From Acidovorax sp. T1 (lineage in GTDB: Bacteria > Pseudomonadota > Gammaproteobacteria > Burkholderiales > Burkholderiaceae_C): 64,000 nucleotides of DNA. Positions 17,382 through 25,361 of the stretch are shown piece by piece; position 1 is the first letter of the stretch; every line of letters begins with the position of its first letter. The notes under the pieces are model-generated. The model was given only the letters and a program-made list of their open reading frames with translations. It was not told where the DNA came from and made no database searches. The stretch is from assembly GCF_002176815.1 (NCBI RefSeq), contig NZ_CP021648.1:3356001-3420000 (forward strand). The letters run 5' to 3'. Position numbers and translations under genes: made by a program.

Positions 17382-19112
17382 TCAGGCGGCCTGGGGGCGC
17401 AAGGCACCGGGGCTGGCGGGCGCCGTCTGCGCCGCACGCAACGCCGCCAGAACCTCGTCGCGCGGCCCATCGGCCTGCACCATGCCGTTGCGCAAAATAA
17501 GCACACGGTCAGCCACCGCCACGACGCCTGGGCGGTGCGTGATCAGGAACACCGTGCGCCCCTTGGCCTTGAGTTCTTGCACCGTGCGCACCAGTGCGGC
17601 CTCGCCCACGTCGTCCAGATTGGCGTTGGGCTCATCGAGCACCACCAGTACCGGATCGCCATAAACCGCGCGCGCCAGCCCGATGCGCTGGCGCTGGCCG
17701 CCCGACAACAGGTTGCCGGCCTCGCCAATGGGCGTGTCGTAACCCTTGGGAAAACGCAAAATCATCTCGTGCAGGCCAGCGCTGCGCGCGGCGGCAATCA
17801 CCTTCTCGGGCGACACCTCGCCAAAGCGTGCAATGTTCTCGGCAATCGAGCCCTCGAACAGCTCGATGTCCTGCGGCAGATAGCCCAGGTAAGGCCCCAG
17901 TTCGTTGCGGTCCCAGCCCTCGATGGGCAAGCCATCGAGCAGCACCTCTCCAGACACTCCAGGCCAGATGCCCACCATGCAACGCGCCAGGGTGGACTTG
18001 CCCGAGCCCGAAGGGCCGAGCACCACCGTCACGGTGCCACGCGACACCGCCACGCTCACGCCCTTGAGGATGGGCTCGGCACGCCCCGGCGCCACCGCCA
18101 CCACGTCACGCAGCGTGAGCGCGCCCTGCGGCGCCACCCGCGACAGCGCCGGGTCGCGCTCGGGGTGGGCGCCCAGCAACGCTTCCAGCCGCCCGAATGC
18201 GCCACGCGCACTGATGAAACCCCGCCACGCCCCCACCAGCATGTCGATGGGCGCGAGCGCGCGCGACATCAGCACGTTGGCGGCAATCATGCCCCCGGGC
18301 GAGAGCTGGCCATCAATCACCAGCAGCGCCCCGGCGCCCAGCGCCAGCGACTGCTGCGCGTAGCGGATGAACTTGCTCCACGCCGTGATGCGGTGCGTGA
18401 GCGCCTGCGCCCGGCCTTGCAGTTGCTGCGCATGGGCATGGCGCTGCGCCCAGTGCGGGCGCAGGTTGTGCACCATGCCCATGGGTTCGAGCACCTCGGC
18501 ATTGCGCAGCTTGCCCTGCAGATACGCCGACGCTTCGCTGCCCGCCTTGGAAGCCGCCTCGGCCGGCGCCACCGTGGAGCGGTGACCAAACCACGCCAGA
18601 GCCCCCTGCACCGCTGCAAAGAACAGTGCCAGAAAGCCCAGCATCGGGTGCAGGATGAACAACACCGCCATGTAAATGGGCGTCCATGGCGTGTCAAAGA
18701 AAGCCAGGATGCCATTGCCTGTCAGAAACTGGCGAATCTGGATCAGGTCGCCAAAGGCACGTGCCGGGCTCACCCCCGAGGGCGCCAGATTGGCCTCGAA
18801 GCTGGCGTTGAACACCCGTGTGCCCAGCAGGCCATCAAGCTGCACGCCCGCACGCACCAGCACCCGCGAGCGCATCCACTCGGCAAATGCCATCACGCCA
18901 AACAGAAACAGGGTGATCAGCGACATTGCCAGCAGCGTCAGCTCGCTGCGGCTGACCATCACCCGATCAAATACCTGCAGCATGTACAGCGTGGGCGAGA
19001 GCATGAGCACGTTGGCCACCATGCTGAATACACCCACCACCACAAACTCGCGCCGAAAAACCCACAGCGCCCGGGTCAGCTCGCTGCGTTCAAAAAAACC
19101 AGGGGTCGTCAT
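17382..19112 (-). CDS. Type I secretion ABC transporter, second of a tandem pair
   Basis: A 576-residue PrtD-type permease-ATPase. The membrane domain holds six helices (about 20-310), beginning FFERSELTRALWVF and VLMLSPTLYMLQVFDRVM, which is typical of PrtD/RsaD. The ATPase domain has Walker A GPSGSGKST near 370, Q-loop YLPQDIELFEGSI, signature LSGGQRQRIG, Walker B VLVVLDEPNANLD and H-loop LITHRPG. All catalytic residues are intact. It lacks the C39-like domain seen in HlyB. It follows another full ABC gene by 20 bases; the two are clearly diverged paralogues, so a heterodimer is possible. ATG at 19112. Confidence 0.95.
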   Translation of the reverse strand: MTTPGFFERSELTRALWVFRREFVVVGVFSMVANVLMLSPTLYMLQVFDRVMVSRSELTLLAMSLITLFLFGVMAFAEWMRSRVLVRAGVQLDGLLGTRVFNASFEANLAPSGVSPARAFGDLIQIRQFLTGNGILAFFDTPWTPIYMAVLFILHPMLGFLALFFAAVQGALAWFGHRSTVAPAEAASKAGSEASAYLQGKLRNAEVLEPMGMVHNLRPHWAQRHAHAQQLQGRAQALTHRITAWSKFIRYAQQSLALGAGALLVIDGQLSPGGMIAANVLMSRALAPIDMLVGAWRGFISARGAFGRLEALLGAHPERDPALSRVAPQGALTLRDVVAVAPGRAEPILKGVSVAVSRGTVTVVLGPSGSGKSTLARCMVGIWPGVSGEVLLDGLPIEGWDRNELGPYLGYLPQDIELFEGSIAENIARFGEVSPEKVIAAARSAGLHEMILRFPKGYDTPIGEAGNLLSGGQRQRIGLARAVYGDPVLVVLDEPNANLDDVGEAALVRTVQELKAKGRTVFLITHRPGVVAVADRVLILRNGMVQADGPRDEVLAALRAAQTAPASPGALRPQAA

Positions 19113-19132
19113 GAAAGGCTACCTTGTGAAAA

Positions 19133-20878
19133 TCAGGATGCCGCCAGCGCCGGGCCACGCGCTGCCGGCGCGGCGGGCTGCTGCGCCTGTTGCTGCGCCT
19201 GGTGCAGTGCCGCCAGCACCTCGTCGCGGGGGCCAAAAGCCTGCTGCAGGCCATCGCGCAGCACCAGCATCTTGTCGGCCACGCCCAGCACGCTGGTGCG
19301 GTGCGTCATGATGACGAAAGTCGTGCCGCGCGCCTTGGCTTCCTTTATGGCGCGGGCCAGTGCTGCGTCGCCTTCTTCGTCCAGGCTGGAATTGGGCTCG
19401 TCCAGCACCACGAACACCGGGTCGCCATACAACGCACGTGCCAGGCCCACGCGCTGGCGCTGCCCGCCCGACAGGCGCGCGCCCTCGGGCCCCACCGGGC
19501 TGTCGTAGCCCAGCGGCAGCGAAAGAATGAACTCATGCAAGCCCACCGCACGCGCCGCCGCCTCGACCTTGGCGGTTTCCACCTCGGCAAAGCGCGCAAT
19601 GTTCTCGGCGAGCGTGCCCTCGAACAGCTCCACCCCCTGCGGCAGGTAGCCCAGGTGCACGCCCAGCTCGGCCTTGTTCCAGGTATGGATGTCGGCGCCA
19701 TCCAGGCGCACCTTGCCGCCCTGCGCCGGCCACAGCCCCACCAGCAGGCGCGCCAGCGTGGTCTTGCCCGCCGCCGAAGGTCCCACCACCGCCAACACAT
19801 CGCCCGGCGCCAGCGCAAACTGCACACCGCGCAAGATGGGCGCCGGATTGCCTGGCGCCGCCGCAATCAACTGCTCGACCAGCAGGGCGCCGCGCGGCGC
19901 CGGCAGCGCCATGCCAGGGTCGCGCGCAGGCACCGCCTCCAGCAGCGCATCCAGGCGTGCCCAGGCATCGCGCACATTCACCACCGTCTGCCACTGCGAC
20001 ACCACCTGCACCAGCGGCGCCAGCATGCGCCCGCCCAGTATGGACGCCACAATCATCATCCCCGCGCCGCCATTGAGCTTGTCCTGCAACAGCAGCCAAC
20101 AGCCCAGCCCCAGCAGCAGCGATGCGAGCGTGTTCTGCAGCAGCTTGGCGATGGCCTGAAAGCCCCCCGCCCGCTCTGACGCCAGCGCCTGCTGACCCAA
20201 AAACTCTTGCTGCTTGGCCAGCCAGCGGCGGTGCGTGTCGCACAGCATGCCCATCGACTCGATCACCTCGGCATTGCGCAGCGTGTTGTCGGCATATTGC
20301 TGGGCTTCGATGGCCGCGCGGTTGGCCTGCATCAGCGGCGGCTTGGTGTTGCGCTCATTGAGCCACGCCACCAGGGTCTGCAGCACGGCAAACGCCAGTG
20401 CCGACCAGCCCAGCAGCGGATTGATCAAGAACAGCAACACCATCATCACCAGCGAAACAGGAGACTCCATGCTGGCCAGCAGCACCGGCGAATACAAAAA
20501 GTCGCGCACCTGCCGGAAATCATTGAGCGGCTGCTGTGTGCCCCCAGGAATCCGGCGCAGACTGGCCTCAAAAATGGCATTAAAAATGCGCAGACTCATC
20601 TTGCGGTCCAGCTCCGCACTGGCTGCGCGCATGACCTCGCTGCGCGCCCACTCCAGCACCTCCATCACCACATAGACGCCCAGCACCAACAGCGTGAGCA
20701 TGACCAGCGTGGTGTAGCTGCGGCTGTTGACCACGCGGTCATACACCTCCAGCATGTAGCCCGAAGGCGCCAACACCAGCAGGCTGCACACCAGGCTGAA
20801 CCAGCCCGTGCGCACAAAATAGGGCCGCAGCGAGGCGATGGCCTCGCGCAGCTCGGACGGTTTTTGGTTTGGTTTCAT
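19133..20878 (-). CDS. Type I secretion ABC transporter, first of a tandem pair
   Basis: A 581-residue PrtD-type permease-ATPase. Six-helix membrane domain (about 25-320) with LVLAPSGYMLEVYDRVVNS near the start, then the ATPase: Walker A GPSAAGKTT near 372, YLPQGVELFEGTL, signature LSGGQRQRVG, Walker B FVVLDEPNSSLDEEG, H-loop MTHRTS. Active-site residues are complete, so like its downstream neighbour it should hydrolyse ATP. The start at 20878 overlaps the stop of the small TnpB-like gene as ATGA, which means this transporter is translationally coupled to that protein. Normal type I systems carry one such gene working as a homodimer. Confidence 0.95.
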   Translation of the reverse strand: MKPNQKPSELREAIASLRPYFVRTGWFSLVCSLLVLAPSGYMLEVYDRVVNSRSYTTLVMLTLLVLGVYVVMEVLEWARSEVMRAASAELDRKMSLRIFNAIFEASLRRIPGGTQQPLNDFRQVRDFLYSPVLLASMESPVSLVMMVLLFLINPLLGWSALAFAVLQTLVAWLNERNTKPPLMQANRAAIEAQQYADNTLRNAEVIESMGMLCDTHRRWLAKQQEFLGQQALASERAGGFQAIAKLLQNTLASLLLGLGCWLLLQDKLNGGAGMMIVASILGGRMLAPLVQVVSQWQTVVNVRDAWARLDALLEAVPARDPGMALPAPRGALLVEQLIAAAPGNPAPILRGVQFALAPGDVLAVVGPSAAGKTTLARLLVGLWPAQGGKVRLDGADIHTWNKAELGVHLGYLPQGVELFEGTLAENIARFAEVETAKVEAAARAVGLHEFILSLPLGYDSPVGPEGARLSGGQRQRVGLARALYGDPVFVVLDEPNSSLDEEGDAALARAIKEAKARGTTFVIMTHRTSVLGVADKMLVLRDGLQQAFGPRDEVLAALHQAQQQAQQPAAPAARGPALAAS

Positions 20879-21507
20879 TGCACTTCTTCGACCACGATGT
20901 ATTCGGGAATCTCGCCCATGGCGCCGTCAGCCGCATCGGTTGCATCTGCGCCCTTTTGCGCCGGGGCATTGCCACCCTCTGCTTCGCTCACCAGCATGAA
21001 TGCCAGTTCATAAACGCCATCGCTGCGCCGCGACAACACAATCTCGCGCAGCTTTTGCGTGTGAAACCGCTCTTCGTCCTGCGCTGCCAGCGCCAGTTGA
21101 AAGCGCATGCGCCCATCCAGCGTGAACATCGACAACTGCCCCGCCTTCAGGCTCAGCGTGTGCCGGTCAAAGTACACCGGGCAACTGTCGGCAAAGCGCA
21201 GCAGCGGCAAAGGCTTGTCGCCCAGGCGCGCCAGATTGAAGGGGCTTTGCGGGTGCTGGAACACCATCCGCGCCGTGCGCGAGACCGAATAGATGGCATT
21301 GCACACCATCTGCGAGCCCATCTCGGGGAACCGCTCACGCAGTTGCCGGTAGCTCAGGTGGTGCAACGCCACCCGGTTCCACACCCTGGTCTGCTGCACC
21401 AGCGGCGCCAGCGCATTGCACACCTGCGCAAAACCTGTTTGCAATGCTTGCAAACGCTTCACCTGTTCAGGCGAAGCGTTGAGAGGAATGCGCAGCACAC
21501 TATTCAT
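20875..21507 (-). CDS. TnpB-like N-terminal domain protein lacking RuvC, coupled to type I secretion
   Basis: Not a named family to me. The 210 residues resemble the front half (wedge/REC part) of IS605 TnpB nucleases: VLRIPLNASPEQVKRLQALQ, then LSYRQLRERFPEMGSQMVCN followed by AIYSVSRTARMVF, then VYFDRHTLSLKAGQ and LSMFTLDGRMRFQLAL, then LVLSRR-type strand and YELAFMLV. In TnpB the RuvC catalytic domain would begin here. Instead there is a 40-residue Ala/Glu/Gly-rich acidic tail ending EYIVVEEVQ; no RuvC residues or zinc finger remain. The gene ends in an ATGA overlap with the first ABC transporter. Start is ATG at 21507 or TTG at 21528; both lie within an inverted repeat. A regulatory (TldR-like) or structural role is possible; function is unproven. 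Confidence 0.7.
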   Translation of the reverse strand: MNSVLRIPLNASPEQVKRLQALQTGFAQVCNALAPLVQQTRVWNRVALHHLSYRQLRERFPEMGSQMVCNAIYSVSRTARMVFQHPQSPFNLARLGDKPLPLLRFADSCPVYFDRHTLSLKAGQLSMFTLDGRMRFQLALAAQDEERFHTQKLREIVLSRRSDGVYELAFMLVSEAEGGNAPAQKGADATDAADGAMGEIPEYIVVEEVQ

Positions 21508-21540
21508 ATAGGAGGCGGAGTCTATCAAACTCCTATATGA
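21504..21540. promoter_or_regulatory. Perfect 11-bp inverted repeat over the TnpB-like start codon
   Basis: Arms TCATATAGGAG (21504-21514) and CTCCTATATGA (21530-21540), 15-base spacer. On the mRNA of the TnpB-like gene the first arm carries AGGAG and the second carries CTCCT and the AUG, so folding would hide both Shine-Dalgarno sequence and start codon. It could equally be a protein-binding operator. Confidence 0.65.
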
Positions 21541-21554
21541 AACTCACAAAATCT

Positions 21555-21568
21555 TGAAAAATTTTTCA
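21555..21568. promoter_or_regulatory. 14-bp palindrome TGAAAAATTTTTCA
   Basis: A perfect palindrome in the 100-base gap between the protease stop and the TnpB-like gene, about 15 bases from the 11-bp inverted repeat. Its A/T-richness stands out from the surroundings. It may be an operator or part of the promoter for the secretion operon. Confidence 0.45.
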
Positions 21569-21630
21569 GAATGCGGTTCAAGGCCGTCTATACCCCCGGC
21601 CTCTGCTGAAAAACTGCGCTGAACCCTGTG

Positions 21631-22830
21631 TCATACGAACCATCCATCGTCATCAACGATGGTTCGCACCGCTGTCAGTTTGACCACGCCCGCCCCAAAG
21701 CTGCCACCCACCGGGTTGAAGACATCCAGATAGATCGTTTCGCTGGGCTCAGGCGCGTGGTCGCCAATGATCTCTACCGGGATGACTGCCTGGTTTTCGC
21801 CAGGGTAGAGGTTGAGCGTACCGCTTGCCGCAAGATAATCGCTCCCGGCCAGTGCCGAACCGTTGCGCGTCGCGTAGTCCACGCTCAGCACCTGGTCGGG
21901 ACCGCTGCGCACGCCGGTAAATTGCAGCAGAAAGTAGGCGTAGGTGGCGCCGCTGTTGCCCTCGGCCACCGCTTTCTTGACCTCTTGCGGCCTGGTCGGC
22001 GCGTCCGGGTAGTTGGCGCGCACGCTCTGGTCAATCCATTGCTGGTAGTAACTCACCCTCTGCCACGCAGCGATTTCGCCAAAACTGCTGTTGATGGTGG
22101 TGTCGATGTCCGGATCGACACCGCCCAGGCTCAGGCTGGCGGTGTAGCTGGCCACACCCGCGACCTGCCCATCAAGAAACGCCGGGCCACCGCTGTCACC
22201 CGACGCTATCAGCCCCTCGTTCAGGCCTTGTCCGAGGTCGCTGCGATAAATCAACCGACCCAGCGCGTCAGTGGAACGGGTGCCGCTATCAAAGTCTGCA
22301 ATCAACTGAGAGCCCGCCAACGGCGTCCAAGCCATCACTCTCCCAAGGTACGTGGTGAGCGTGGCCGCATCGGCATCAAACTGGTTGGACGATTTAAGGC
22401 GGAGATCGCCACCGCTGGTCTCGCCGGTGCTTCCAGTGCCGTTCGCACCGTAGCCCGCCAGCGTAAAGACCTGACCCATCTCGTCGCTGCCCCGATAGAT
22501 GTCGTAGCGATTGGCTGCAATGGGCGCAGGCGCAGCCAACCACACGATGGCCAGGTCGTTGTTACCCTCTGCGTCGTAACCGGGATGCACCAAAATATCG
22601 GTGGCGCTGACGGCATGGCTGCCTCTGGCCGTTTCAAAAGCCACGTTGGCAAATCCCGTCACCCCGTCAAACAAATGGGCCGCCGTCAGGATGGCACGGC
22701 CATCAAAGAGCAAAGTGCCGGTACCGTAGTAACCGCCATAGCTGACACGCACCACGCCGTCGTAGCCCTCGCCTGTGTAGGTGCGGTAGCGGGCACCCGT
22801 GTAGGACGCGGTTGTGGTGACCATGTGCAT
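21631..22830 (-). CDS. Trypsin-like serine protease with Calx-beta domain, probable type I secretion substrate
   Basis: A 399-residue protein. Residues 20-270 are a chymotrypsin-fold protease with the full triad: His in ILTAAHLFDG, Asp in NNDLAIVWL, Ser in SGDSGGPAF. Residues about 295-395 are a Calx-beta domain (AVAEGNSGATYAYFLLQF, VDYATRNGSALAGSDY, EPSETIYLDVFNP). There is no N-terminal signal peptide and no cysteine, and the extreme C-terminus is acidic then hydrophobic (DDDGWFV), the kind of ending seen in type I-secreted proteases. It lies directly upstream of the secretion genes on the same strand. Whether it trims the S-layer-like protein, processes something else, or is simply exported is unknown. 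Start ATG at 22830 (MHMVTT) or 22824. Confidence 0.88.
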   Translation of the reverse strand: MHMVTTTASYTGARYRTYTGEGYDGVVRVSYGGYYGTGTLLFDGRAILTAAHLFDGVTGFANVAFETARGSHAVSATDILVHPGYDAEGNNDLAIVWLAAPAPIAANRYDIYRGSDEMGQVFTLAGYGANGTGSTGETSGGDLRLKSSNQFDADAATLTTYLGRVMAWTPLAGSQLIADFDSGTRSTDALGRLIYRSDLGQGLNEGLIASGDSGGPAFLDGQVAGVASYTASLSLGGVDPDIDTTINSSFGEIAAWQRVSYYQQWIDQSVRANYPDAPTRPQEVKKAVAEGNSGATYAYFLLQFTGVRSGPDQVLSVDYATRNGSALAGSDYLAASGTLNLYPGENQAVIPVEIIGDHAPEPSETIYLDVFNPVGGSFGAGVVKLTAVRTIVDDDGWFV

Positions 22831-22987
22831 TAACTCTATCAATAAAGAAGGGGTGATTGTGGCAACGGCCCAAGCTCCTTGCAATGGAGCGGCCTTTCGC
22901 GGCGGAACTACGTCCCCAGCCAATTAACGAAGCGAATGGGGTTTTCCGCCAGTCAATGAGAACCTGTCTGATTTGCAAAATGGCGCT

Positions 22988-23857
22988 TCATGGGTTGGTG
23001 GGCTGTGGTGCGGGCTCGGGGGTGACAGTGACCGTGGCGCGGTCGCGGCGCCAGTTTTGCTGGCGGCGCAGTTCGTTCAAGGTGCGCTGGAAGGCGCGCT
23101 CGAGGTCGTCGTGGATGCGGTTGAGCCCGCTTTGCTGCATGGCCATGAGGATGCGTTTTTCTTGCAGCTGCCGAATGGCTGCCTCGGCTGCGTCGCGGTG
23201 GCGCAGCAGCCACTGGCCGTCATCGTGCACCTCGCAAAAGCTGGTGCAGCCATAGGTGAGAAAGATGACGTCTTGCGCGTCGTTGCCACACACTTCGGTG
23301 GTGAGCCATTCGGACTCGGCAATGGGCTGGTTGAACTCGGCGGCTTGCAGCTGCAGGTGCTGGTAGAGCAGCGGTGCCTGGGCCTGGATATGGGCGAGCG
23401 TGTCGGGCGGGTAGCCACCGGCGGGCACTGCAGACAACGTGATAGCGAGTTGCACAGCCGCTGCGATGGCATCGCGCTCGGCCAGGCTGTGGTGGCGCAG
23501 GGCGTTGACCCAGTCGAGCGCACCCACGGGCGGCAGCAGGTGCGCCACCGGGGCCAGCTCGAGCGGCAGGTATTCGCGGTGGATGAAGCCGAGGTAATTG
23601 CTGTGCTCGATGCGGTCGAGGCGGAGCTTTTTCCAGGTGATGACGGCCAGCTGGTGCACCAGTGCGCTCTGGGCAACATCGGCCGGGGCAAAGTCGTGCA
23701 GAAACTGCTGTTCCAGCTCCTGAAAATGGGCGGGGTCCTCGCCCGGCAACACCACCTGGGCGGCATAGGCGCCGGTGCGCATTGCATTGCCGGCTACGGC
23801 CTGGCGGCCAGCGGCGGTTTTGGGGCCGCCGGATCGTTGGGGTTTGGGTAGGGCCAT
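22988..23857 (-). CDS. Conserved hypothetical protein with GPKTAAGR N-terminus
   Basis: A 289-residue soluble protein. The first 45 residues (RSGGPKTAAGRQAVAGNAM, then VVLPGEDPAHF) match a widespread uncharacterised family whose members begin with a GPKT-x-GK/R segment followed by xLPGEDPxxF. The middle is helical with WKKLRLDRIE; residues 265-289 are Pro/Thr-rich. No catalytic motif is recognised. Start is ATG at 23857, 24 bases after the stop of the disrupted gene upstream. An 'in frame' TTG at 23863 is less likely. The 157 bases downstream to the protease gene contain a small GCTCC/GGAGC hairpin at 22869-22885. Confidence 0.65.
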   Translation of the reverse strand: MALPKPQRSGGPKTAAGRQAVAGNAMRTGAYAAQVVLPGEDPAHFQELEQQFLHDFAPADVAQSALVHQLAVITWKKLRLDRIEHSNYLGFIHREYLPLELAPVAHLLPPVGALDWVNALRHHSLAERDAIAAAVQLAITLSAVPAGGYPPDTLAHIQAQAPLLYQHLQLQAAEFNQPIAESEWLTTEVCGNDAQDVIFLTYGCTSFCEVHDDGQWLLRHRDAAEAAIRQLQEKRILMAMQQSGLNRIHDDLERAFQRTLNELRRQQNWRRDRATVTVTPEPAPQPTNP

Positions 23858-23881
23858 AGCCAAGTCTTGCCGGCGCCGGGA

Positions 23882-24468
23882 TTACTGCACGGGCCGCTGG
23901 CTAAGCCAGGCAGGCCACACATCAAGCGCCCAACCGGCCCGCTGGTATTGGCGCTGCACAGCCGACAGCCATTGAAAGAGCTCTGCCGGCTGCATCACCA
24001 CCCTGGCTTTTATTTCGGGCCTGCAGACAAAGACCAGCTGGATGCCGTGCTTGCGGGGGGGCACGGCAAAGCCAATAACGAGGTGTTCTGTGCTGCCAGG
24101 TGTCAGCTCTACCGCCGGGGCATTGCGCTTGGTCAGGCGGGCCGTGAGTTGCTGGGTGGCCAGGGCAGACTGGCGAATTTTTCGGCATCACTGGGCGCTA
24201 CCCTGGCTTTGGCGAGCTGAACCGTGGCGTAGGACTCGACCAGCGCGGCCGTGGCGAGCACCATGGTGTCTGCACCATAGCGGGTAAGCCACAGGCGTGC
24301 CACCCGGCCTTGTGCGCTGGCAACGTCCAGTGCGATGCGGTCTTCCAGTCCTTCGTACTTGACGCTCATGCGCTGGATGGGCAACAACTCGTTGCCGGCA
24401 TCCTTGGGCGCCTGTGCAGGGCTTGCACCGGGATGGGCTTGTGCATTGAAGGCGCTGGTTGTGCTCAT
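23882..24468 (-). pseudogene. Hypothetical gene broken by a single-base frameshift
   Basis: Two adjacent frames read as one protein if one base is added. Frame one runs from the ATG at 24468 (MSTTSAFNAQAHPG) to about 24175 and would stop at 24133. Frame two continues naturally from there as SALATQQLTARLTKRN... to WPAWLSQRPVQ and stops at 23882. Adding one A to the run of five at 24179-24183 joins them into about 196 residues. This could be a real inactivating mutation, a sequencing error at a homopolymer, or slippage. The protein family is unknown to me. Its start codon directly follows an ATAGCT-type repeat. It is not seen to have any transporter or enzyme motif. Confidence 0.6.
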
Positions 24469-24495
24469 ATTTTAATAGCTTACTACACAATAACT
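24466..24495. repeat. Interspersed ATAGCT-type repeat, copy 3 (partial)
   Basis: Plus strand reads ATATTTTAATAGCTTACTAC, matching the first half of the family (T-rich run then ATAGCT) but lacking the GCTAGAGGC half. It touches the start codon of the broken hypothetical gene. The rest of the gap to 24748 holds a REP-like pair and one copy of the GTGGGTGTCC motif. Confidence 0.5.
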
Positions 24496-24554
24496 GCAGT
24501 CGCCAAAGACCCATTTCGCCTGATCGGCGACTTGTCTCAGATGTCTTACCCTAT

Positions 24555-24623
24555 CCGTTCGGTCTGAGCCTGGCGAAGCCAGGGCACTGCTTTGGCACAC
24601 CCCTTCGACCCCAGGGTGAACGG
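24555..24623. repeat. REP-like inverted pair (BIME-like)
   Basis: GTTCGGTCTGAGCCTGGCG and AAGCC on the left, and CCCTTCGACCCCAGGGTGAAC with GG on the right, are inverted imperfect copies of one palindromic unit with the GAGCCTG-CGAAG core common to many bacterial REP sequences. Such units are typically mobilised by RAYT transposases, three of which are found within 5 kb. Confidence 0.6.
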
Positions 24624-24686
24624 CATCGAGTCTCATGAATAAACCGCGCCGGATCAATAGTTATTCAATGCCCTGCAGGTGAACAA

Positions 24687-24707
24687 CGGTGAGTGTCCCT
24701 TTTATTT
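24687..24707 (+). repeat. GTGGGTGTCC boundary motif, copy 1 (diverged)
   Basis: Reads GGTGAGTGTCCCTTTTATT. It differs from the consensus GTGGGTGTCCTTTTAT by two changes. It lies just downstream of the first toxin-antitoxin pair. Confidence 0.5.
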
Positions 24708-24747
24708 GAATCCGGCCAGTTAGCGGCCGGGCATTTCCCTCGCCGCG

Positions 24748-25038
24748 TCAAGCGTGAAGAAGCGTCAGTGCGTTAGGGTTGGCTTCGACAATCTTCAGCA
24801 GTGCACGGGCGGGACCGGCCGGACGAACCCGGTGCTGCTCCCAGTTCTGGAGGGTCTTGGGCCTGACGCCGATCAGGTAAGCGAAACGGGTCTGGCTCAG
24901 GCCAGTACGTTCCCGGATGGCCTTGACGTCGGGCTCTGGAAATTCGCGTACCTTCGCACCCACAACCACTTCGCCACGCATGTGGCGACCCATGTCGCGA
25001 ACGCTCGCCAGCAGGTCGTCAAATTGCTTATCGTCCAT
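24748..25038 (-). CDS. NadS/HigA-like antitoxin (XRE helix-turn-helix)
   Basis: A 96-residue antitoxin. The XRE domain is about residues 38-92: VKAIRERTGLSQTRFAYLIG, then VRPKTLQNWEQHRVRP, the recognition helix. It should neutralise the RelE-like toxin encoded immediately upstream and repress the shared promoter. GGAGGTG lies 5-6 bases before the ATG at 25038, and the gene overlaps the toxin gene by 11 bases (toxin first), the usual order of HigBA-like and NadS pairs. A close relative occurs at 27434-27724. Confidence 0.9.
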   Translation of the reverse strand: MDDKQFDDLLASVRDMGRHMRGEVVVGAKVREFPEPDVKAIRERTGLSQTRFAYLIGVRPKTLQNWEQHRVRPAGPARALLKIVEANPNALTLLHA

Positions 25039-25354
25039 GGTTCACCTCCACATCAATCACATCGGCCAGGCGCCTTAGCTGGTCCTTGGTCAAGTCAGCG
25101 GCCACATTCTTGGCGTAGGCAAAGACCAACAAGCACTGATCATGGCTGACCCAGTGGTAGTAGATCACTCTGGCGCCGCCTCGTTTTCCTCGCCCAGGCA
25201 ACGGAACACGCAACTTGCGAAGACCTCGGCCACCGAGAATCAAATCCCCAGCGGCCGGATTTTTCAGCAAGGTAACTTGTAGCTCACGCAGGTCATCGTC
25301 CGAAAACATATCTTGTGCGCAGCGCACGAAGATGGGTAACTCAACAAAGACCAT
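25028..25354 (-). CDS. RelE/HigB-like toxin
   Basis: A 108-residue toxin of the RelE/ParE superfamily, the kind that cleaves mRNA on ribosomes. Family marks are the central GDLILGGRGLRKLRVPLPGR, followed by GKRGGARVIYY and a C-terminal YAKNVAADLTKDQLRRL. The pair GRGLRKLR and GGARVIYY is shared almost exactly with the second toxin at 27727-28038, so the two modules are paralogues. Expression is from a good promoter (25362-25390) only about 7 bases from the ATG, so the transcript is nearly leaderless. Confidence 0.9.
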   Translation of the reverse strand: MVFVELPIFVRCAQDMFSDDDLRELQVTLLKNPAAGDLILGGRGLRKLRVPLPGRGKRGGARVIYYHWVSHDQCLLVFAYAKNVAADLTKDQLRRLADVIDVEVNHGR

Positions 25355-25361
25355 GCGTCGA

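Noticed and set aside
17340..19508. 722-codon plus-strand open frame
   Set aside because: Antisense shadow of the two ABC transporter genes; Arg/His-rich with no motif.
20875..21507. Simple decayed IS605 tnpB pseudogene
   Set aside because: The frame is open, ends in an exact ATGA coupling with the exporter, has an added acidic tail, and no IS ends or tnpA are present.
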